Source: Campylobacterales bacterium
GTDB lineage: Bacteria > Campylobacterota > Campylobacteria > Campylobacterales > QNZT01
Length of the DNA stretch: 33,094 nucleotides
Direction: 5' to 3'
Assembly (NCBI GenBank): GCA_027068765.1
Contig: JAMOMC010000100.1
Span: 1-33,094, forward strand
The notes under the pieces are model-generated. The model did not search any database, was not told the DNA's origin, and saw only the letters and a list, made by a program, of their open reading frames with translations. The translations under genes and the position numbers were made by a program. The number at the start of each line of letters is the position of its first letter. Position 1 is the stretch's first letter. Positions 24,382 through 33,094 of this stretch are shown here, piece after piece.

Positions 24382-26724
24382 ATGCAAGATTCTCAATTAA
24401 ATTTGTCAAAAGGCAATGAGAGTGGAGATTTTAAAAAGGTACTAAATGTACTTGGGAAGCAAAAAGCACTTAGTTTTCTTATTGTATTTCTTTTTTTTGT
24501 TGGAGGTATTGTGTATGCTTATTTTGCACAGCCTACTTATGAGACTTATTCAACAATTGAAGTTAGTAATGATAATTTGGATTTGAGCCTAGATGCAGTT
24601 GTTAGAGGTGGCGGTATTGGTGAAGATGCTACATTAATTGATACAGAAGTTGAAATTATAAAATCTCGTAACTTAATAGAAAAAGCACTTGAAAAAGTTG
24701 GATATAATATACGGTACTTTCAAACATCAGGATATAAGGAGAGAGAGCTTTATAAAAACTCTCCGATAGAAATTACGGAGTTAAAAATTAAAAATCCACT
24801 TTTTTATGGTACAAAATTTATAATTGAACCTATAAGTGACAATTCATATAAAATTTATCCTGATGGTGGTGGAGTTATTGGAGGTATTAAAAAATCAATA
24901 GCATCACTTATGGGGAAGAGAATAAACGAGGTAATTTATAGTGGAGAACATGAGTATTCGCAAAAAGTTGATAATGAGTTTTTCTCACTTGTTGTTAAAA
25001 AAATAGGTTTTATAGATGGTGGAAAGTATGCATTTTTATCACTAAATAAAGATAAAGCTATAAATATAGTATCTTCAAATCTTAGTGTATTTTCTCTATC
25101 TCAAAATGGCTCAATTATTAAGATGGTTTATCAAGATAATAGTCACTTAAGAGCTAAAGAATTTTTAGATAATCTTGTAGATATCTATCTTGATCAGAGT
25201 GTGGAGAAAAAAACATCTCAAGCATCTAGTGCACTAACATTTGTTGATGAACAACTTCAAGAGATAAGTAAAAAACTTCAAAGTTCAGCTGTAAAACTAG
25301 AAAATTATAAAGAGGAGAATAATCTTATAGATATTGAAGCAGAGTCTCAATTAACTTTAACAAACTTAAGTAATTTTAAGACACAACTTTCAGAGATAAA
25401 AATTCAAGAGAGTGCATTTGCTGCTTTGTATAATGAGTTTAAGACAGGTAATTATGGCTCAGTATCTTCACTCTCTATTGATTACCCAGTTTTAGGGACT
25501 CTTTTAAATGATTTGCAAGTTGCTAAATCTGAGAGAATAGATTTGTTATCAACTTATACGGAGCTTCATCCTGATGTTGCTCAAATTGATGAGAAGATAA
25601 ATGATACTAAAATGGCATTAGAGAGTGCAATAGAAAGTATTAGTGATAGTATTAGAGAGAAGAAAAGATCTTTAGAAGACACTCTTTATACAAGCGAGAC
25701 AAAGCTTTTAAAATTTCCTGAAAAAGAAAGAGAGTTAGCTGATCTTCAAAGAAAGTATAAAATTAATGAGAGAACTTATGAGTTTTTACTTCAAAAGCAA
25801 GCAGAGATGTCAATCAATAAGGCTTCAACAGTATCTAGTAATCGTGTTTTAGATCGTGCTGTAAATGAGAGTGTAGCAAAAAGTCCTAATATACCAATGA
25901 TTGCGAGTGCAAGTTTATTACTTGGATTAATTACTGCTATGCTTTTAGCATTACTTAGAGATTTTTTAGACAATAAGATAAAAACTAGAGAAGATTTAGC
26001 AAGTGCTACAAGAATTCCATTTTATGGAGTAATTCCTTATGTTAAGACTTCTGAAAAGATGTTTACTATCGATGATCAGCAGTCTGTGGCCAGTGAAGCA
26101 CTTAGACTTATTAGAACAAATTTAGAGTTTATAGCAACTGAAAATAAGAGTAAAGTTGTTGTTGTAACTTCTACAGTTCCAAGTGAAGGTAAAACAACAA
26201 TTGCTACTAATTTAGCTGCAGTTTTTGGCATGGGAGATAAAAAATGTATTGTCTTATCACTTGATATGAGAAGACCAATGCTTCATAAAGTATTTTCTTT
26301 GACCAATAAAGTTGGTATGAGTACGGTTCTTTCTAAAAATAGTCTTCTTAAAGAGGTTATTTGGGAACATAAAAAGATTAAAAATCTTGATATTATTACA
26401 TCAGGACCAATTCCTCCAAATCCTTCTGAGCTTATGCAAGTTGGAAAAATTGAAGAAATTATCAATGAACTTAGAAAAGATTATGATTATATCATAGTTG
26501 ATTCTCCTCCAATGGGTATGGTTACAGATGCTCTACTTCTTATGAAGCAAGCAGATATATCTTTAGTTGTATTTAGATCAGAGGTTTCAGAAAAAGAGTA
26601 TATAAAGTCATTAGAAGATATTACACACTCATACAATATAGATAATGTAGGCTTAGTCTTAAATGCTGTAAAACCAAAAAATATGTCACAAAGCTTTTTC
26701 AAATATAGCTATGCATATAAATAG
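24382..26724 (+). CDS. wzc: Wzc-like co-polymerase and BY-kinase
   Basis: A 780-residue inner-membrane protein combining a chain-length (Wzz/PCP-2a) region and a tyrosine autokinase. Membrane helix 1 is about residues 31-50, helix 2 about 508-528 after SPNIPMIAS. Between them are a periplasmic Wzz domain and a long coiled coil (about 285-480) with the GNVR-like TYEFLLQKQAEMSINKAS end. The cytoplasmic kinase has Walker A STVPSEGKTT with Lys604, Walker A' LSLDMRRPML and Walker B YIIVDSPP. The C terminus KYSYAYK holds just three tyrosines (775, 777, 779), a short version of the tyrosine cluster that is phosphorylated in Wzc. It should control polymer length and export through the Wza-like protein. 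AGGGGAGATAG-type purines precede the ATG. Confidence 0.93.
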   Translation: MQDSQLNLSKGNESGDFKKVLNVLGKQKALSFLIVFLFFVGGIVYAYFAQPTYETYSTIEVSNDNLDLSLDAVVRGGGIGEDATLIDTEVEIIKSRNLIEKALEKVGYNIRYFQTSGYKERELYKNSPIEITELKIKNPLFYGTKFIIEPISDNSYKIYPDGGGVIGGIKKSIASLMGKRINEVIYSGEHEYSQKVDNEFFSLVVKKIGFIDGGKYAFLSLNKDKAINIVSSNLSVFSLSQNGSIIKMVYQDNSHLRAKEFLDNLVDIYLDQSVEKKTSQASSALTFVDEQLQEISKKLQSSAVKLENYKEENNLIDIEAESQLTLTNLSNFKTQLSEIKIQESAFAALYNEFKTGNYGSVSSLSIDYPVLGTLLNDLQVAKSERIDLLSTYTELHPDVAQIDEKINDTKMALESAIESISDSIREKKRSLEDTLYTSETKLLKFPEKERELADLQRKYKINERTYEFLLQKQAEMSINKASTVSSNRVLDRAVNESVAKSPNIPMIASASLLLGLITAMLLALLRDFLDNKIKTREDLASATRIPFYGVIPYVKTSEKMFTIDDQQSVASEALRLIRTNLEFIATENKSKVVVVTSTVPSEGKTTIATNLAAVFGMGDKKCIVLSLDMRRPMLHKVFSLTNKVGMSTVLSKNSLLKEVIWEHKKIKNLDIITSGPIPPNPSELMQVGKIEEIINELRKDYDYIIVDSPPMGMVTDALLLMKQADISLVVFRSEVSEKEYIKSLEDITHSYNIDNVGLVLNAVKPKNMSQSFFKYSYAYK

Positions 26725-26739
26725 GAAGAAGTGTAATTT

Positions 26740-27882
26740 ATGTTTGGAAGTGAACTTGATTTAATTGATGGAATTTTAATAATATTGTTAACAATATTGC
26801 TTGTTAGCTTGGTGATTAAGTTCTCTTCAAAAATAGGTTTACTAGATATTCCAAATGATAGAAGCTCTCATGTTGCTCCAACTCCTAGAGGTGCTGGAGT
26901 TGCTATGTTTTTTTCATATATGATTGTTTTAATACTTTTTCATAATAGCTTTGTTTATGAATATATAGGATTTTTTCTAGCTCTTTTTTTAATTTTTGTA
27001 GTTGGTGTTTATGATGATAACAAAGGAGTAGAACCAAAAATTAAATTTATTGCCATAATCGCTGCGACACTTTTGATATTTTTTATAAATGACTTTAAAA
27101 TTGATACTTTGGGAACTTGGTTTGGTTATGAGATAAGTTTACCTTGGTTTTTTGCCCTTATTATTACAATTGTAGCAGTTGTTGGATTTACAAATGCACT
27201 AAATCTTTTGGATGGGTTAGATGGTTTAGCAGGTGGTGTTTCTTTGGTTATTTTCCTCTCTTTTGCATACATTGGGTATGTATATGAAGATAATTTCATA
27301 ATAACCGTATCACTTTTTATGATTTTTTCCTTAGTTGGATTTCTATTTTTTAATTGGAATCCTGCTGCAGTTTTTATGGGAGATAGCGGCTCGTTGGTAC
27401 TTGGTTTTGTAATTGCTATAGTTGCTATTAAATCTATTGTTTATGTTAGTGTTACTTCTGTATTACTACTTGCCGCTTTGCCGATAATTGATACTTTAGT
27501 AGTTATGACTAGACGAATACAAAGAAACTTATCCCCTTTTAATCCAGATAAAACTCATATACATCATAAAGTATTGACTTGGAGAGGAAGTGTTGACCAC
27601 TCTGTTATGATTTTAGTTGTTATCCAGATTTTTTTCTCTTTTCTTGGGCTTTTATTTAGGGAGAGAGGTGATGAGAGTATCTTTTTTCTATTTGCTCTTT
27701 TGCTTTATCTATTTTTTAAGGCTTTAGATGAGAGAAGACTTTTAAGGGATAAGCTCTATATTACAAAAATGAAAAAAAAAGTAGTTTGTTATATAGAAGA
27801 TGTTTTGAGTGAGAAGATGGCTATTAAAATTTTATATGGACTTATCATATTTTTTCTTATTGCCAAGATAGTTTTTTACTAA
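26740..27882 (+). CDS. WecA-like undecaprenyl-phosphate sugar-1-phosphate transferase
   Basis: A 380-residue membrane protein of the MraY/WecA superfamily that starts the repeat unit by moving a sugar-1-phosphate, usually GlcNAc-1-P or a related HexNAc, to undecaprenyl phosphate. Signatures: IPNDRSSHVAPTPRGAG near 37-53, Asp92-Asp93 in VYDDNKG, NALNLLDGLDGLAGG at 152-166, [14 protein letters not shown] and the PDKTHIHHKVL histidine motif that separates this branch from MraY. About ten helices are evident. The last 60 residues form an extra segment with one more hydrophobic end. AGGAAG lies 10 bases before the ATG, and the gene follows wzc after 15 bases. It is the only initiating transferase in the locus. 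Confidence 0.9.
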   Translation: MFGSELDLIDGILIILLTILLVSLVIKFSSKIGLLDIPNDRSSHVAPTPRGAGVAMFFSYMIVLILFHNSFVYEYIGFFLALFLIFVVGVYDDNKGVEPKIKFIAIIAATLLIFFINDFKIDTLGTWFGYEISLPWFFALIITIVAVVGFTNALNLLDGLDGLAGGVSLVIFLSFAYIGYVYEDNFIITVSLFMIFSLVGFLFFNWNPAAVFMGDSGSLVLGFVIAIVAIKSIVYVSVTSVLLLAALPIIDTLVVMTRRIQRNLSPFNPDKTHIHHKVLTWRGSVDHSVMILVVIQIFFSFLGLLFRERGDESIFFLFALLLYLFFKALDERRLLRDKLYITKMKKKVVCYIEDVLSEKMAIKILYGLIIFFLIAKIVFY

Positions 27883-27887
27883 CTTTT

Positions 27888-27896
27888 TGTTATACT
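27888..27896 (+). promoter_or_regulatory. Candidate promoter of hisZ-purA
   Basis: TGT (27888-27890) plus TATACT (27891-27896) is an extended -10 box just after the WecA-like gene's stop, with a predicted leader of about 30 bases before the hisZ ATG. It marks the boundary between the polysaccharide locus and housekeeping genes. No good -35 box is seen. Confidence 0.5.
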
Positions 27897-27934
27897 TAAT
27901 GCTTATTAAAAACAAAACTGTATTTGGATAAAAG

Positions 27935-28777
27935 ATGATTTACGAACACGAGATACCTAACCAGAGTCGCTTATATTTTGGCAAGAGTGCAAAGTTGAAA
28001 AGAACCATTGAAAATGTGGCGAGTGATATTTTATATGGTGAAAATTATGAAGAGATACTAACACCTATCTTTTCATATCATCAACACTCTTGCATAGATG
28101 AACAAGAGTTGGTTAGGTTTTCAGATAAGCAAAATCATATCATATCTTTAAGGGCAGATAGTACACTTGATGTTGTTCGTATTATTACAAAAAGGTTGGG
28201 TCGAAGTATAGAAAAAAACAGATGGTTTTATATACAGCCTATTTATAAGTTTCCTAGTTTTGAATGTTATCAAATTGGAGCTGAGCAGATTGAAAATAGT
28301 GATTTGTCTCTTAGTATAAATGATAGCTCAAAGATTTTAAAAAATCTGAAGTTAAAACCATTATTGCAAATTTCAAATATGAATATTCCTCGTATAATTT
28401 GTGAAGAGTTAAAACTTAGTTTAGATATATTTAAAAATGCTAATTTGGAAGAGATTTTAAAACTAGATATCTCTTGGCTTAGTGGACTTGCATATTTGCA
28501 AAAACCTTCTCAAATAGATGCAATACTAAAAGAGGTTCCAAAATCATTAAAAAGTGAGCTTTTAATGATTAAATCACTATGTGAGAGAGTTGAATATAAA
28601 GATATTGTTATTGCTCCACTTTATTATGCAAAGATGCAGTATTATGATAATCTATTTTTTAGATATATACAAAAAAATGAGACACTTGGTATGGGTGGAA
28701 ACTACAACCATAAAAATTTAAATGCAACAGGTTTTGCACTTTATACAGATAAATTAATAGAGGAAATGAGTAAATAA
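27935..28777 (+). CDS. hisZ: ATP phosphoribosyltransferase regulatory subunit (HisZ-like)
   Basis: A 280-residue protein resembling the catalytic core of histidyl-tRNA synthetase. The start MIYEHEIPNQSRLYFGKSAKLKRTIE, ILTPIFSYHQ and the motif-2-like LRADSTLDVVRIITKRLG are class II synthetase features, but it lacks the length, motif 3 and anticodon-binding domain of a true HisRS (over 400 residues). HisZ forms a complex with short-form HisG and is required for the first step of histidine synthesis. GNYNHKNLNATGFALYTDKLI at the C terminus is the remnant of the synthetase histidine site. The purA ATG follows immediately after its stop, so the two are translated together. The hisG gene is not in this window. 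Confidence 0.8.
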   Translation: MIYEHEIPNQSRLYFGKSAKLKRTIENVASDILYGENYEEILTPIFSYHQHSCIDEQELVRFSDKQNHIISLRADSTLDVVRIITKRLGRSIEKNRWFYIQPIYKFPSFECYQIGAEQIENSDLSLSINDSSKILKNLKLKPLLQISNMNIPRIICEELKLSLDIFKNANLEEILKLDISWLSGLAYLQKPSQIDAILKEVPKSLKSELLMIKSLCERVEYKDIVIAPLYYAKMQYYDNLFFRYIQKNETLGMGGNYNHKNLNATGFALYTDKLIEEMSK

Positions 28778-30028
<1,251 letters not shown>

Positions 30029-30035
30029 GTATAAG

Positions 30036-30467
30036 ATGCAGACAAAATTTTTCCAGCTACTTAAAGTGAAGATGAGAAGAATTGATGAGATTGAGGGTGA
30101 AATCTTGGATGCACAAAATAAAAAGAGAGAAACAGAGTTAAAAATAAAAGAGATAGAAGTTGAGGTACAAGAGCTTAAAGTTCCAAAAAGTGGAAAGTTC
30201 TCGCAAATTAGCATTTCTAGTTTTTTTCTAACAAATCTTTCAAATCAAAAGAGTTTTTTAAAACAAGAACTATCTTCATTAAAGCTTCGAATTGAGGGGT
30301 TAAATACTCTATATAAAGAGGCAAATATAGAGTATGAAAAAGTAAAATATCTTGATGATTTAGAGAAGCAAAGATATATAAAAGAGTTAAAAATAAAAGA
30401 GAACAAAGATATGGATGAAGTTGGGAACCTTTTATTTGCAAAAAAAAACTTAAGAGTTAATGTATGA
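30036..30467 (+). CDS. FliJ-like coiled-coil protein
   Basis: A 143-residue, strongly charged, almost wholly helical protein with two coiled-coil stretches (about residues 10-55 and 72-125) separated by a short loop with Ser, Phe and Asn. It has no signal or membrane segment. No enzymatic motif is visible. Size, coiled-coil layout and position directly after purA match H. pylori HP0256, described as a FliJ homolog affecting motility; FliJ is a stalk-like part of the flagellar export ATPase. Orthology rests on context because coiled coils align poorly. Its stop overlaps the start of the MotE-like gene (ATGA), so the two products are probably needed together. Confidence 0.6.
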   Translation: MQTKFFQLLKVKMRRIDEIEGEILDAQNKKRETELKIKEIEVEVQELKVPKSGKFSQISISSFFLTNLSNQKSFLKQELSSLKLRIEGLNTLYKEANIEYEKVKYLDDLEKQRYIKELKIKENKDMDEVGNLLFAKKNLRVNV

Positions 30468-30997
30468 GAAGAGTTTTTTTAATACTATCTTTTTTACTCT
30501 CATTATCTTTTGCTAAGGTTCCTTTGGTTGATTGTGATCAGATTTTTGAGCTTAGAAAAGATGAACTTTTACGAGAGATGGAGAGAATTGATGAGAGACA
30601 ACAAGAGTTTGAAGCATATCAAGAGGCTTCAAAAACATTAATAGAGCAGAAAAATGAAAAACTCTCAAAAAAACTTGATGAATTAGATGCAACTTTAAAA
30701 GAGATAGAAGATAAAAAAAAAGAGATTGCAAAAATCCATACACAAAACAAAGAGCTTTTAGATCAGATTAAAGTAGCTAAAGATGATAAGATTAGAGATA
30801 CTTATCTAAAGATGAAAGATAAAAAAGCTGCTACTATTTTAGATACTATGCCAATTCCAAAAGCAGCAGGTATACTTTTTACTCTCACTCCAAAAAAAAT
30901 ATCAAAAATTATGGCAAAAATGGATCCAAACAATGCTTCACAAGTAACCTTGCTTTTAAAAGCAGGTCCACCATTTGATGATAATATCACCAAATAA
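30464..30997 (+). CDS. Secreted MotE-like protein with MgtE N-terminal-type domain
   Basis: A 177-residue protein. Signal peptide 1-17 (MRRVFLILSFLLSLSFA), then a coiled coil from about 26 to 105, then a compact C-terminal helical part (about 114-166) with MKDKKAATILDTMPIPKAA and KISKIMAKMDPNNASQVT. That repeat pattern, in which each helix pair ends in M-P or M-D-P, is the MgtE_N superhelix seen in MotE-like flagellar proteins. In Campylobacter the positional counterpart (Cj1496c as I recall) has been linked to the flagellar stator; whether it is the same as the protein called FlgX I cannot confirm here. It probably acts in the periplasm near the MotAB stator. It does not transport magnesium, since it has no membrane domain. 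Confidence 0.7.
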   Translation: MRRVFLILSFLLSLSFAKVPLVDCDQIFELRKDELLREMERIDERQQEFEAYQEASKTLIEQKNEKLSKKLDELDATLKEIEDKKKEIAKIHTQNKELLDQIKVAKDDKIRDTYLKMKDKKAATILDTMPIPKAAGILFTLTPKKISKIMAKMDPNNASQVTLLLKAGPPFDDNITK

Positions 30998-31023
30998 TCC
31001 ACTATTTACCAAAAACTTGCTAG

Positions 31024-31029
31024 TATAAT
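31024..31029 (+). promoter_or_regulatory. Candidate -10 box upstream of DUF507-carA
   Basis: TATAAT is a perfect -10 hexamer 26 bases before the DUF507 start. No clear -35 is found. It would let DUF507 and carA be expressed apart from the purA unit. Confidence 0.45.
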
Positions 31030-31055
31030 GGCAATTAATTTTGACAAGGCGTAAG

Positions 31056-31601
31056 ATGAAAATTCCAGTACCACATGCACCGTATATTGCAAATAAGATT
31101 TCGATTGATTTGTTAAACTCTGGATATGCAACATTTACAAAAGGACTTGATCCTATAAAAGAGTGTGCCCAAAAACTCATAGAAGAAGAGTTAGAAAAAG
31201 AGAGGTCATTAGAGCAAAGAGTTGAAGAGATTTTAGAAGAGAATGAAGATGAGGTTGAGTTTGTCGATAGAAGAAGTATGTTTTGGATGATAAAAAAGAA
31301 AATTGCAAGTGATTATGATGTCATACTCTCATATGAGGATCGTTTCAACAATGTTGCACATCTTATTTTAGATAAGTTGTGGAGTGATGATTTGATGAAC
31401 TATAGTGTGACTGAAAACTTGATGAAAAATGTTATCTATAAAGCGATAGAAGATTATATTCAAGGGTTTGAAGATATTGAGCAGACTGTGATAGATAAAA
31501 TTGACACAATGAAGAGAAGATTAATCCCAGGAACTGATGAGTATAGTACGGTTTTTGAGAGGTTATATAGAGAAGAGCTTCAAAGAAAAGGGATGTTTTA
31601 A
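31056..31601 (+). CDS. DUF507 family protein
   Basis: A 181-residue acidic, helical, cytoplasmic protein of unknown function. It starts MKIPVPHAPYIANKISIDLL, has a Glu-rich helix at about 42-66 (EEELEKERSLEQRVEEILEE) and a second, similarly folded half with DVILSYEDRFNNVAHLILDKL and a C-terminal ELQRKGMF. This two-part pattern is that of DUF507, conserved in Campylobacterota and some delta-type bacteria. The ATG at 31056 is chosen because AAGG lies 6 bases upstream; an in-frame ATG at 31041 has none. Its stop overlaps the carA start (TAATG), which suggests coupled translation, but no link to pyrimidine or arginine synthesis is known to me. Confidence 0.8.
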   Translation: MKIPVPHAPYIANKISIDLLNSGYATFTKGLDPIKECAQKLIEEELEKERSLEQRVEEILEENEDEVEFVDRRSMFWMIKKKIASDYDVILSYEDRFNNVAHLILDKLWSDDLMNYSVTENLMKNVIYKAIEDYIQGFEDIEQTVIDKIDTMKRRLIPGTDEYSTVFERLYREELQRKGMF

Positions 31602-32731
31602 TGTCAAAATTTAAAAGCATTTGGATTTATATTGAAAATGGTATTTTTTTGGAAGCTAAAAGTTTTGGCACAGAGGGTACAAAAACAGGAGAGATAGTTT
31701 TTAACACTTCGATGAGTGGCTATCAAGAGATTATGAGTGATCCAAGTTATGCAGGTCAGTTTGTTGTTTTTACAATGCCAGAGATTGGAAATGTTGGATG
31801 CAATGATAATGATATGGAGAGTGGGAGTGTATATTCGAGTGGTATGATTGTTAGAAACTATCAAGATAGATACTCAAGCTTTAGAGGCACATCAACTTTG
31901 TCAGAATTTTTAAACTCTTATGATAGTTTAGGGATTTGCCAGATAGATACAAGATTTTTGACTAAGATGATTAGAGATGAGGGTCCTAAGATGATGATTG
32001 CATCTACTGAAATTTCTGATAAACAAGAACTTAAAGAGTTACTCTCAAAATCAAAAAGAATTGAAGAGATAAACTATATAAAACAAGTTAGCACAAAAGA
32101 GATTTATGAGCATAAGGTAGGCTCTTGGGATAGTGAAAAGCAGGAGTATAAAAACCCAAAAAGTATCGGAAAAAAGATTGTTGTTTTGGATTTTGGTGTC
32201 AAGAGAAATATCTTAAATGAGTTAAAGCAGAGTGGGCTTAGTGTAGAGGTTATGCCAAACAATACACCTGCGGTTAAATTGATAGAGAGATTTCAAAAAA
32301 AAGAGATACAAGGTGTTTTTTTATCAAATGGTCCTGGTGATCCTTTAATACTAAAAGATGAAGCAAAAGAGATTAAAAAGTTAATAGATGCAAAAGTTCC
32401 TATGTTTGCAATCTGCTTAGGACATCAACTTCTCTCTATTGCTCACGGTTACAACACTTATAAGCTTAAATTTGGTCAACACGGTGGAAATCACCCTGTT
32501 CAAAACAAAGAAAGCTTAGTTGTGGAGATCACCGCTCAAAATCATAATTACAATGTTCCAGACTCTATCTGTGATATTGCTAAAATAACACATATTAATC
32601 TTTTTGACAATACAATTGAGGGTGTTAGCTATAATGATTCACCAATATTTTCAGTACAACATCACCCAGAAGCAAGCCCAGGGCCACATGAGAGTAAATA
32701 TATTTTTAAAAAGTTTGCGAATAGTTTATAG
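31601..32731 (+). CDS. carA: Carbamoyl-phosphate synthase small (glutaminase) subunit
   Basis: A 376-residue glutamine amidotransferase that releases ammonia from glutamine for the large subunit CarB, feeding arginine and pyrimidine synthesis. The N-terminal CPSase small-chain domain covers about residues 1-150 (GEIVFNTSMSGYQEIMSDPSYAGQ is diagnostic). The class I amidotransferase domain has GVFLSNGPGDP, the nucleophile Cys272 in FAICLGHQLL and the partners His355 and Glu357 in HHPEASPGPH. The length is normal. It overlaps the DUF507 gene by one base. carB is not present within the 363 bases downstream, as is usual in this phylum where the two are often apart. Confidence 0.97.
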   Translation: MSKFKSIWIYIENGIFLEAKSFGTEGTKTGEIVFNTSMSGYQEIMSDPSYAGQFVVFTMPEIGNVGCNDNDMESGSVYSSGMIVRNYQDRYSSFRGTSTLSEFLNSYDSLGICQIDTRFLTKMIRDEGPKMMIASTEISDKQELKELLSKSKRIEEINYIKQVSTKEIYEHKVGSWDSEKQEYKNPKSIGKKIVVLDFGVKRNILNELKQSGLSVEVMPNNTPAVKLIERFQKKEIQGVFLSNGPGDPLILKDEAKEIKKLIDAKVPMFAICLGHQLLSIAHGYNTYKLKFGQHGGNHPVQNKESLVVEITAQNHNYNVPDSICDIAKITHINLFDNTIEGVSYNDSPIFSVQHHPEASPGPHESKYIFKKFANSL

Positions 32732-32796
32732 GATGTGATATTTGTGTATAGGTTTTTATTTTAGTGCATTTATTAGTCTCTTCAAAGGTAAAAACC

Positions 32797-32812
32797 TCCG
32801 CCTTTAGGCGGA
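32797..32812 (-). terminator. GC-rich hairpin with T tract on the minus strand
   Basis: TCCGCC and GGCGGA pair around TTTA, the only GC-rich stem in the region. On the minus strand it is followed by GGTTTTT, so it fits an intrinsic terminator for leftward transcription, converging on carA. A similar GC hairpin is also common near the ends of IS200/IS605 elements, which is the alternative reading. Confidence 0.5.
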
Positions 32813-32838
32813 CAGATTTATCTCCAATTGCTAGTAAA

Positions 32839-32847
32839 TGATATAAT
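32839..32847 (+). promoter_or_regulatory. Extended -10 promoter without a clear downstream gene
   Basis: TGA (32839-32841) plus TATAAT (32842-32847) is the best-looking -10 box in this gap. It is followed by AGAGGGG and an ATG at 32868, but that frame stops after four codons (MKYR). A transcript starting near 32855 would be either a leader, a small RNA or the start of a decayed gene. Confidence 0.5.
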
Positions 32848-33046
32848 GTATTTCAAAAAGAGGGGATATGAAATACAGATAAGGGAGCCTCAATGGCATT
32901 AAGCTAAGCCCTAAGAAGCACCAAGAAAAACTATAAAACCAACAATAAATCAGAGTAAAATAATTCCATATAACATACCCTTATATTACAAAGGTTAGAT
33001 ATGCTAAAAAAAACTGTTTGTTTTCAGCAGTTTTTAGAAATATGAT

Positions 33047-33091
33047 TCACTCTGTTAAATTTAAAGTCAAACACAAAATAAAACAGAGTGA
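33047..33091. repeat. Inverted repeat at the right edge
   Basis: TCACTCTGTT (33047-33056) and AACAGAGTGA (33082-33091) are exact reverse complements with 25 bases between. The window ends three bases later, so whether it continues cannot be seen. Confidence 0.55.
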
Positions 33092-33094
33092 TTT

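Larger units (their letters stand above)
32732..33094. other. Gene-poor stretch after carA, no convincing CDS
   Basis: These 363 bases contain no ORF longer than about 25 codons inside the window. They hold a GC-rich hairpin at 32797-32812, a good extended -10 at 32839-32847, a four-codon ORF (32868-32882) and a short ORF 33001-33045 (MLKKTVCFQQFLEI). The stop of that ORF overlaps an ATG at 33042 that is still open at the edge. There is also a terminator-like hairpin at 33009-33035 and an inverted repeat at 33047-33091. It may be the edge of a mobile or repeat element, or a small RNA gene. I see no recognisable transposase. Confidence 0.5.

Noticed and set aside
27935-28777. Truncated histidyl-tRNA synthetase pseudogene instead of HisZ
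   Set aside because: The frame is intact, the length fits a compact HisZ, and it is cleanly joined to purA; a decayed HisRS would not be expected to keep this.
30464-30997. Magnesium transporter MgtE
   Set aside because: Only the N-terminal-type domain is present, behind a signal peptide and coiled coil, with no membrane channel.

Overview
The window is AT-rich, densely packed bacterial DNA. It most likely comes from a free-living Campylobacterota (Epsilonproteobacteria) close to Sulfurimonas. Three things support this: gene order that I recall from Helicobacter and Campylobacter (nif3-like / flgZ-like / waaA / pseudouridine synthase; purA / fliJ-like / motE-like / DUF507 / carA), a short-form histidine pathway with a HisZ-like protein, and sigma70-type promoters with TGN-extended -10 boxes and poor -35 boxes. 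The genus is inference; no rRNA is present.

Left part (1-4880): a truncated DUF1566 protein on the minus strand is divergent from a small SAM methyltransferase. Then come four minus-strand genes read toward the left: a di-heme cytochrome c peroxidase, a periplasmic cupredoxin, a monoheme cytochrome c and a large transmembrane chemoreceptor. The first three look like one periplasmic peroxide-reducing operon. The chemoreceptor sits behind a 45-bp near-perfect palindrome and ends at a clear intrinsic terminator.

Housekeeping block (5041-11939): a fatty acid desaturase, a Nif3-like protein, a FlgZ-like zinc-ribbon protein, WaaA (Kdo transferase) and an RluA-type pseudouridine synthase form one overlapping plus-strand operon. 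tRNA-Phe, murD and mraY follow on the minus strand.

Polysaccharide locus (12223-27882): about 15.7 kb, all plus strand. It encodes a GT4 glycosyltransferase, GalE, WecB, WecC, a Wzx-like flippase, a Wzy-like polymerase, a second GT4, a CapK-like adenylating enzyme, a heparinase II/III-like lyase, a Wza-like lipoprotein, a Wzc-like BY-kinase and a WecA-like initiating transferase. It reads as a Wzx/Wzy-dependent exopolysaccharide or capsule pathway. WecB and WecC would make UDP-ManNAcA, and the lyase could cut the resulting uronate-containing chain. No Wzb-type phosphatase is seen.

Right part (27935-32731): hisZ-like, purA, a FliJ-like coiled-coil protein, a MotE-like secreted protein, a DUF507 protein and carA. 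The last 363 bases hold no convincing gene but contain a GC-rich hairpin, a good promoter, a four-codon ORF and an inverted repeat.

The most unusual non-coding signal is a set of AT-rich palindromes in the divergent or promoter-bearing intergenic regions (4993-5014, 12031-12104, 23321-23371, 23434-23484). The first two are built from the same 11-base half-site TACAATATATT in opposite orientation, which suggests a shared DNA-binding regulator or a structural element.
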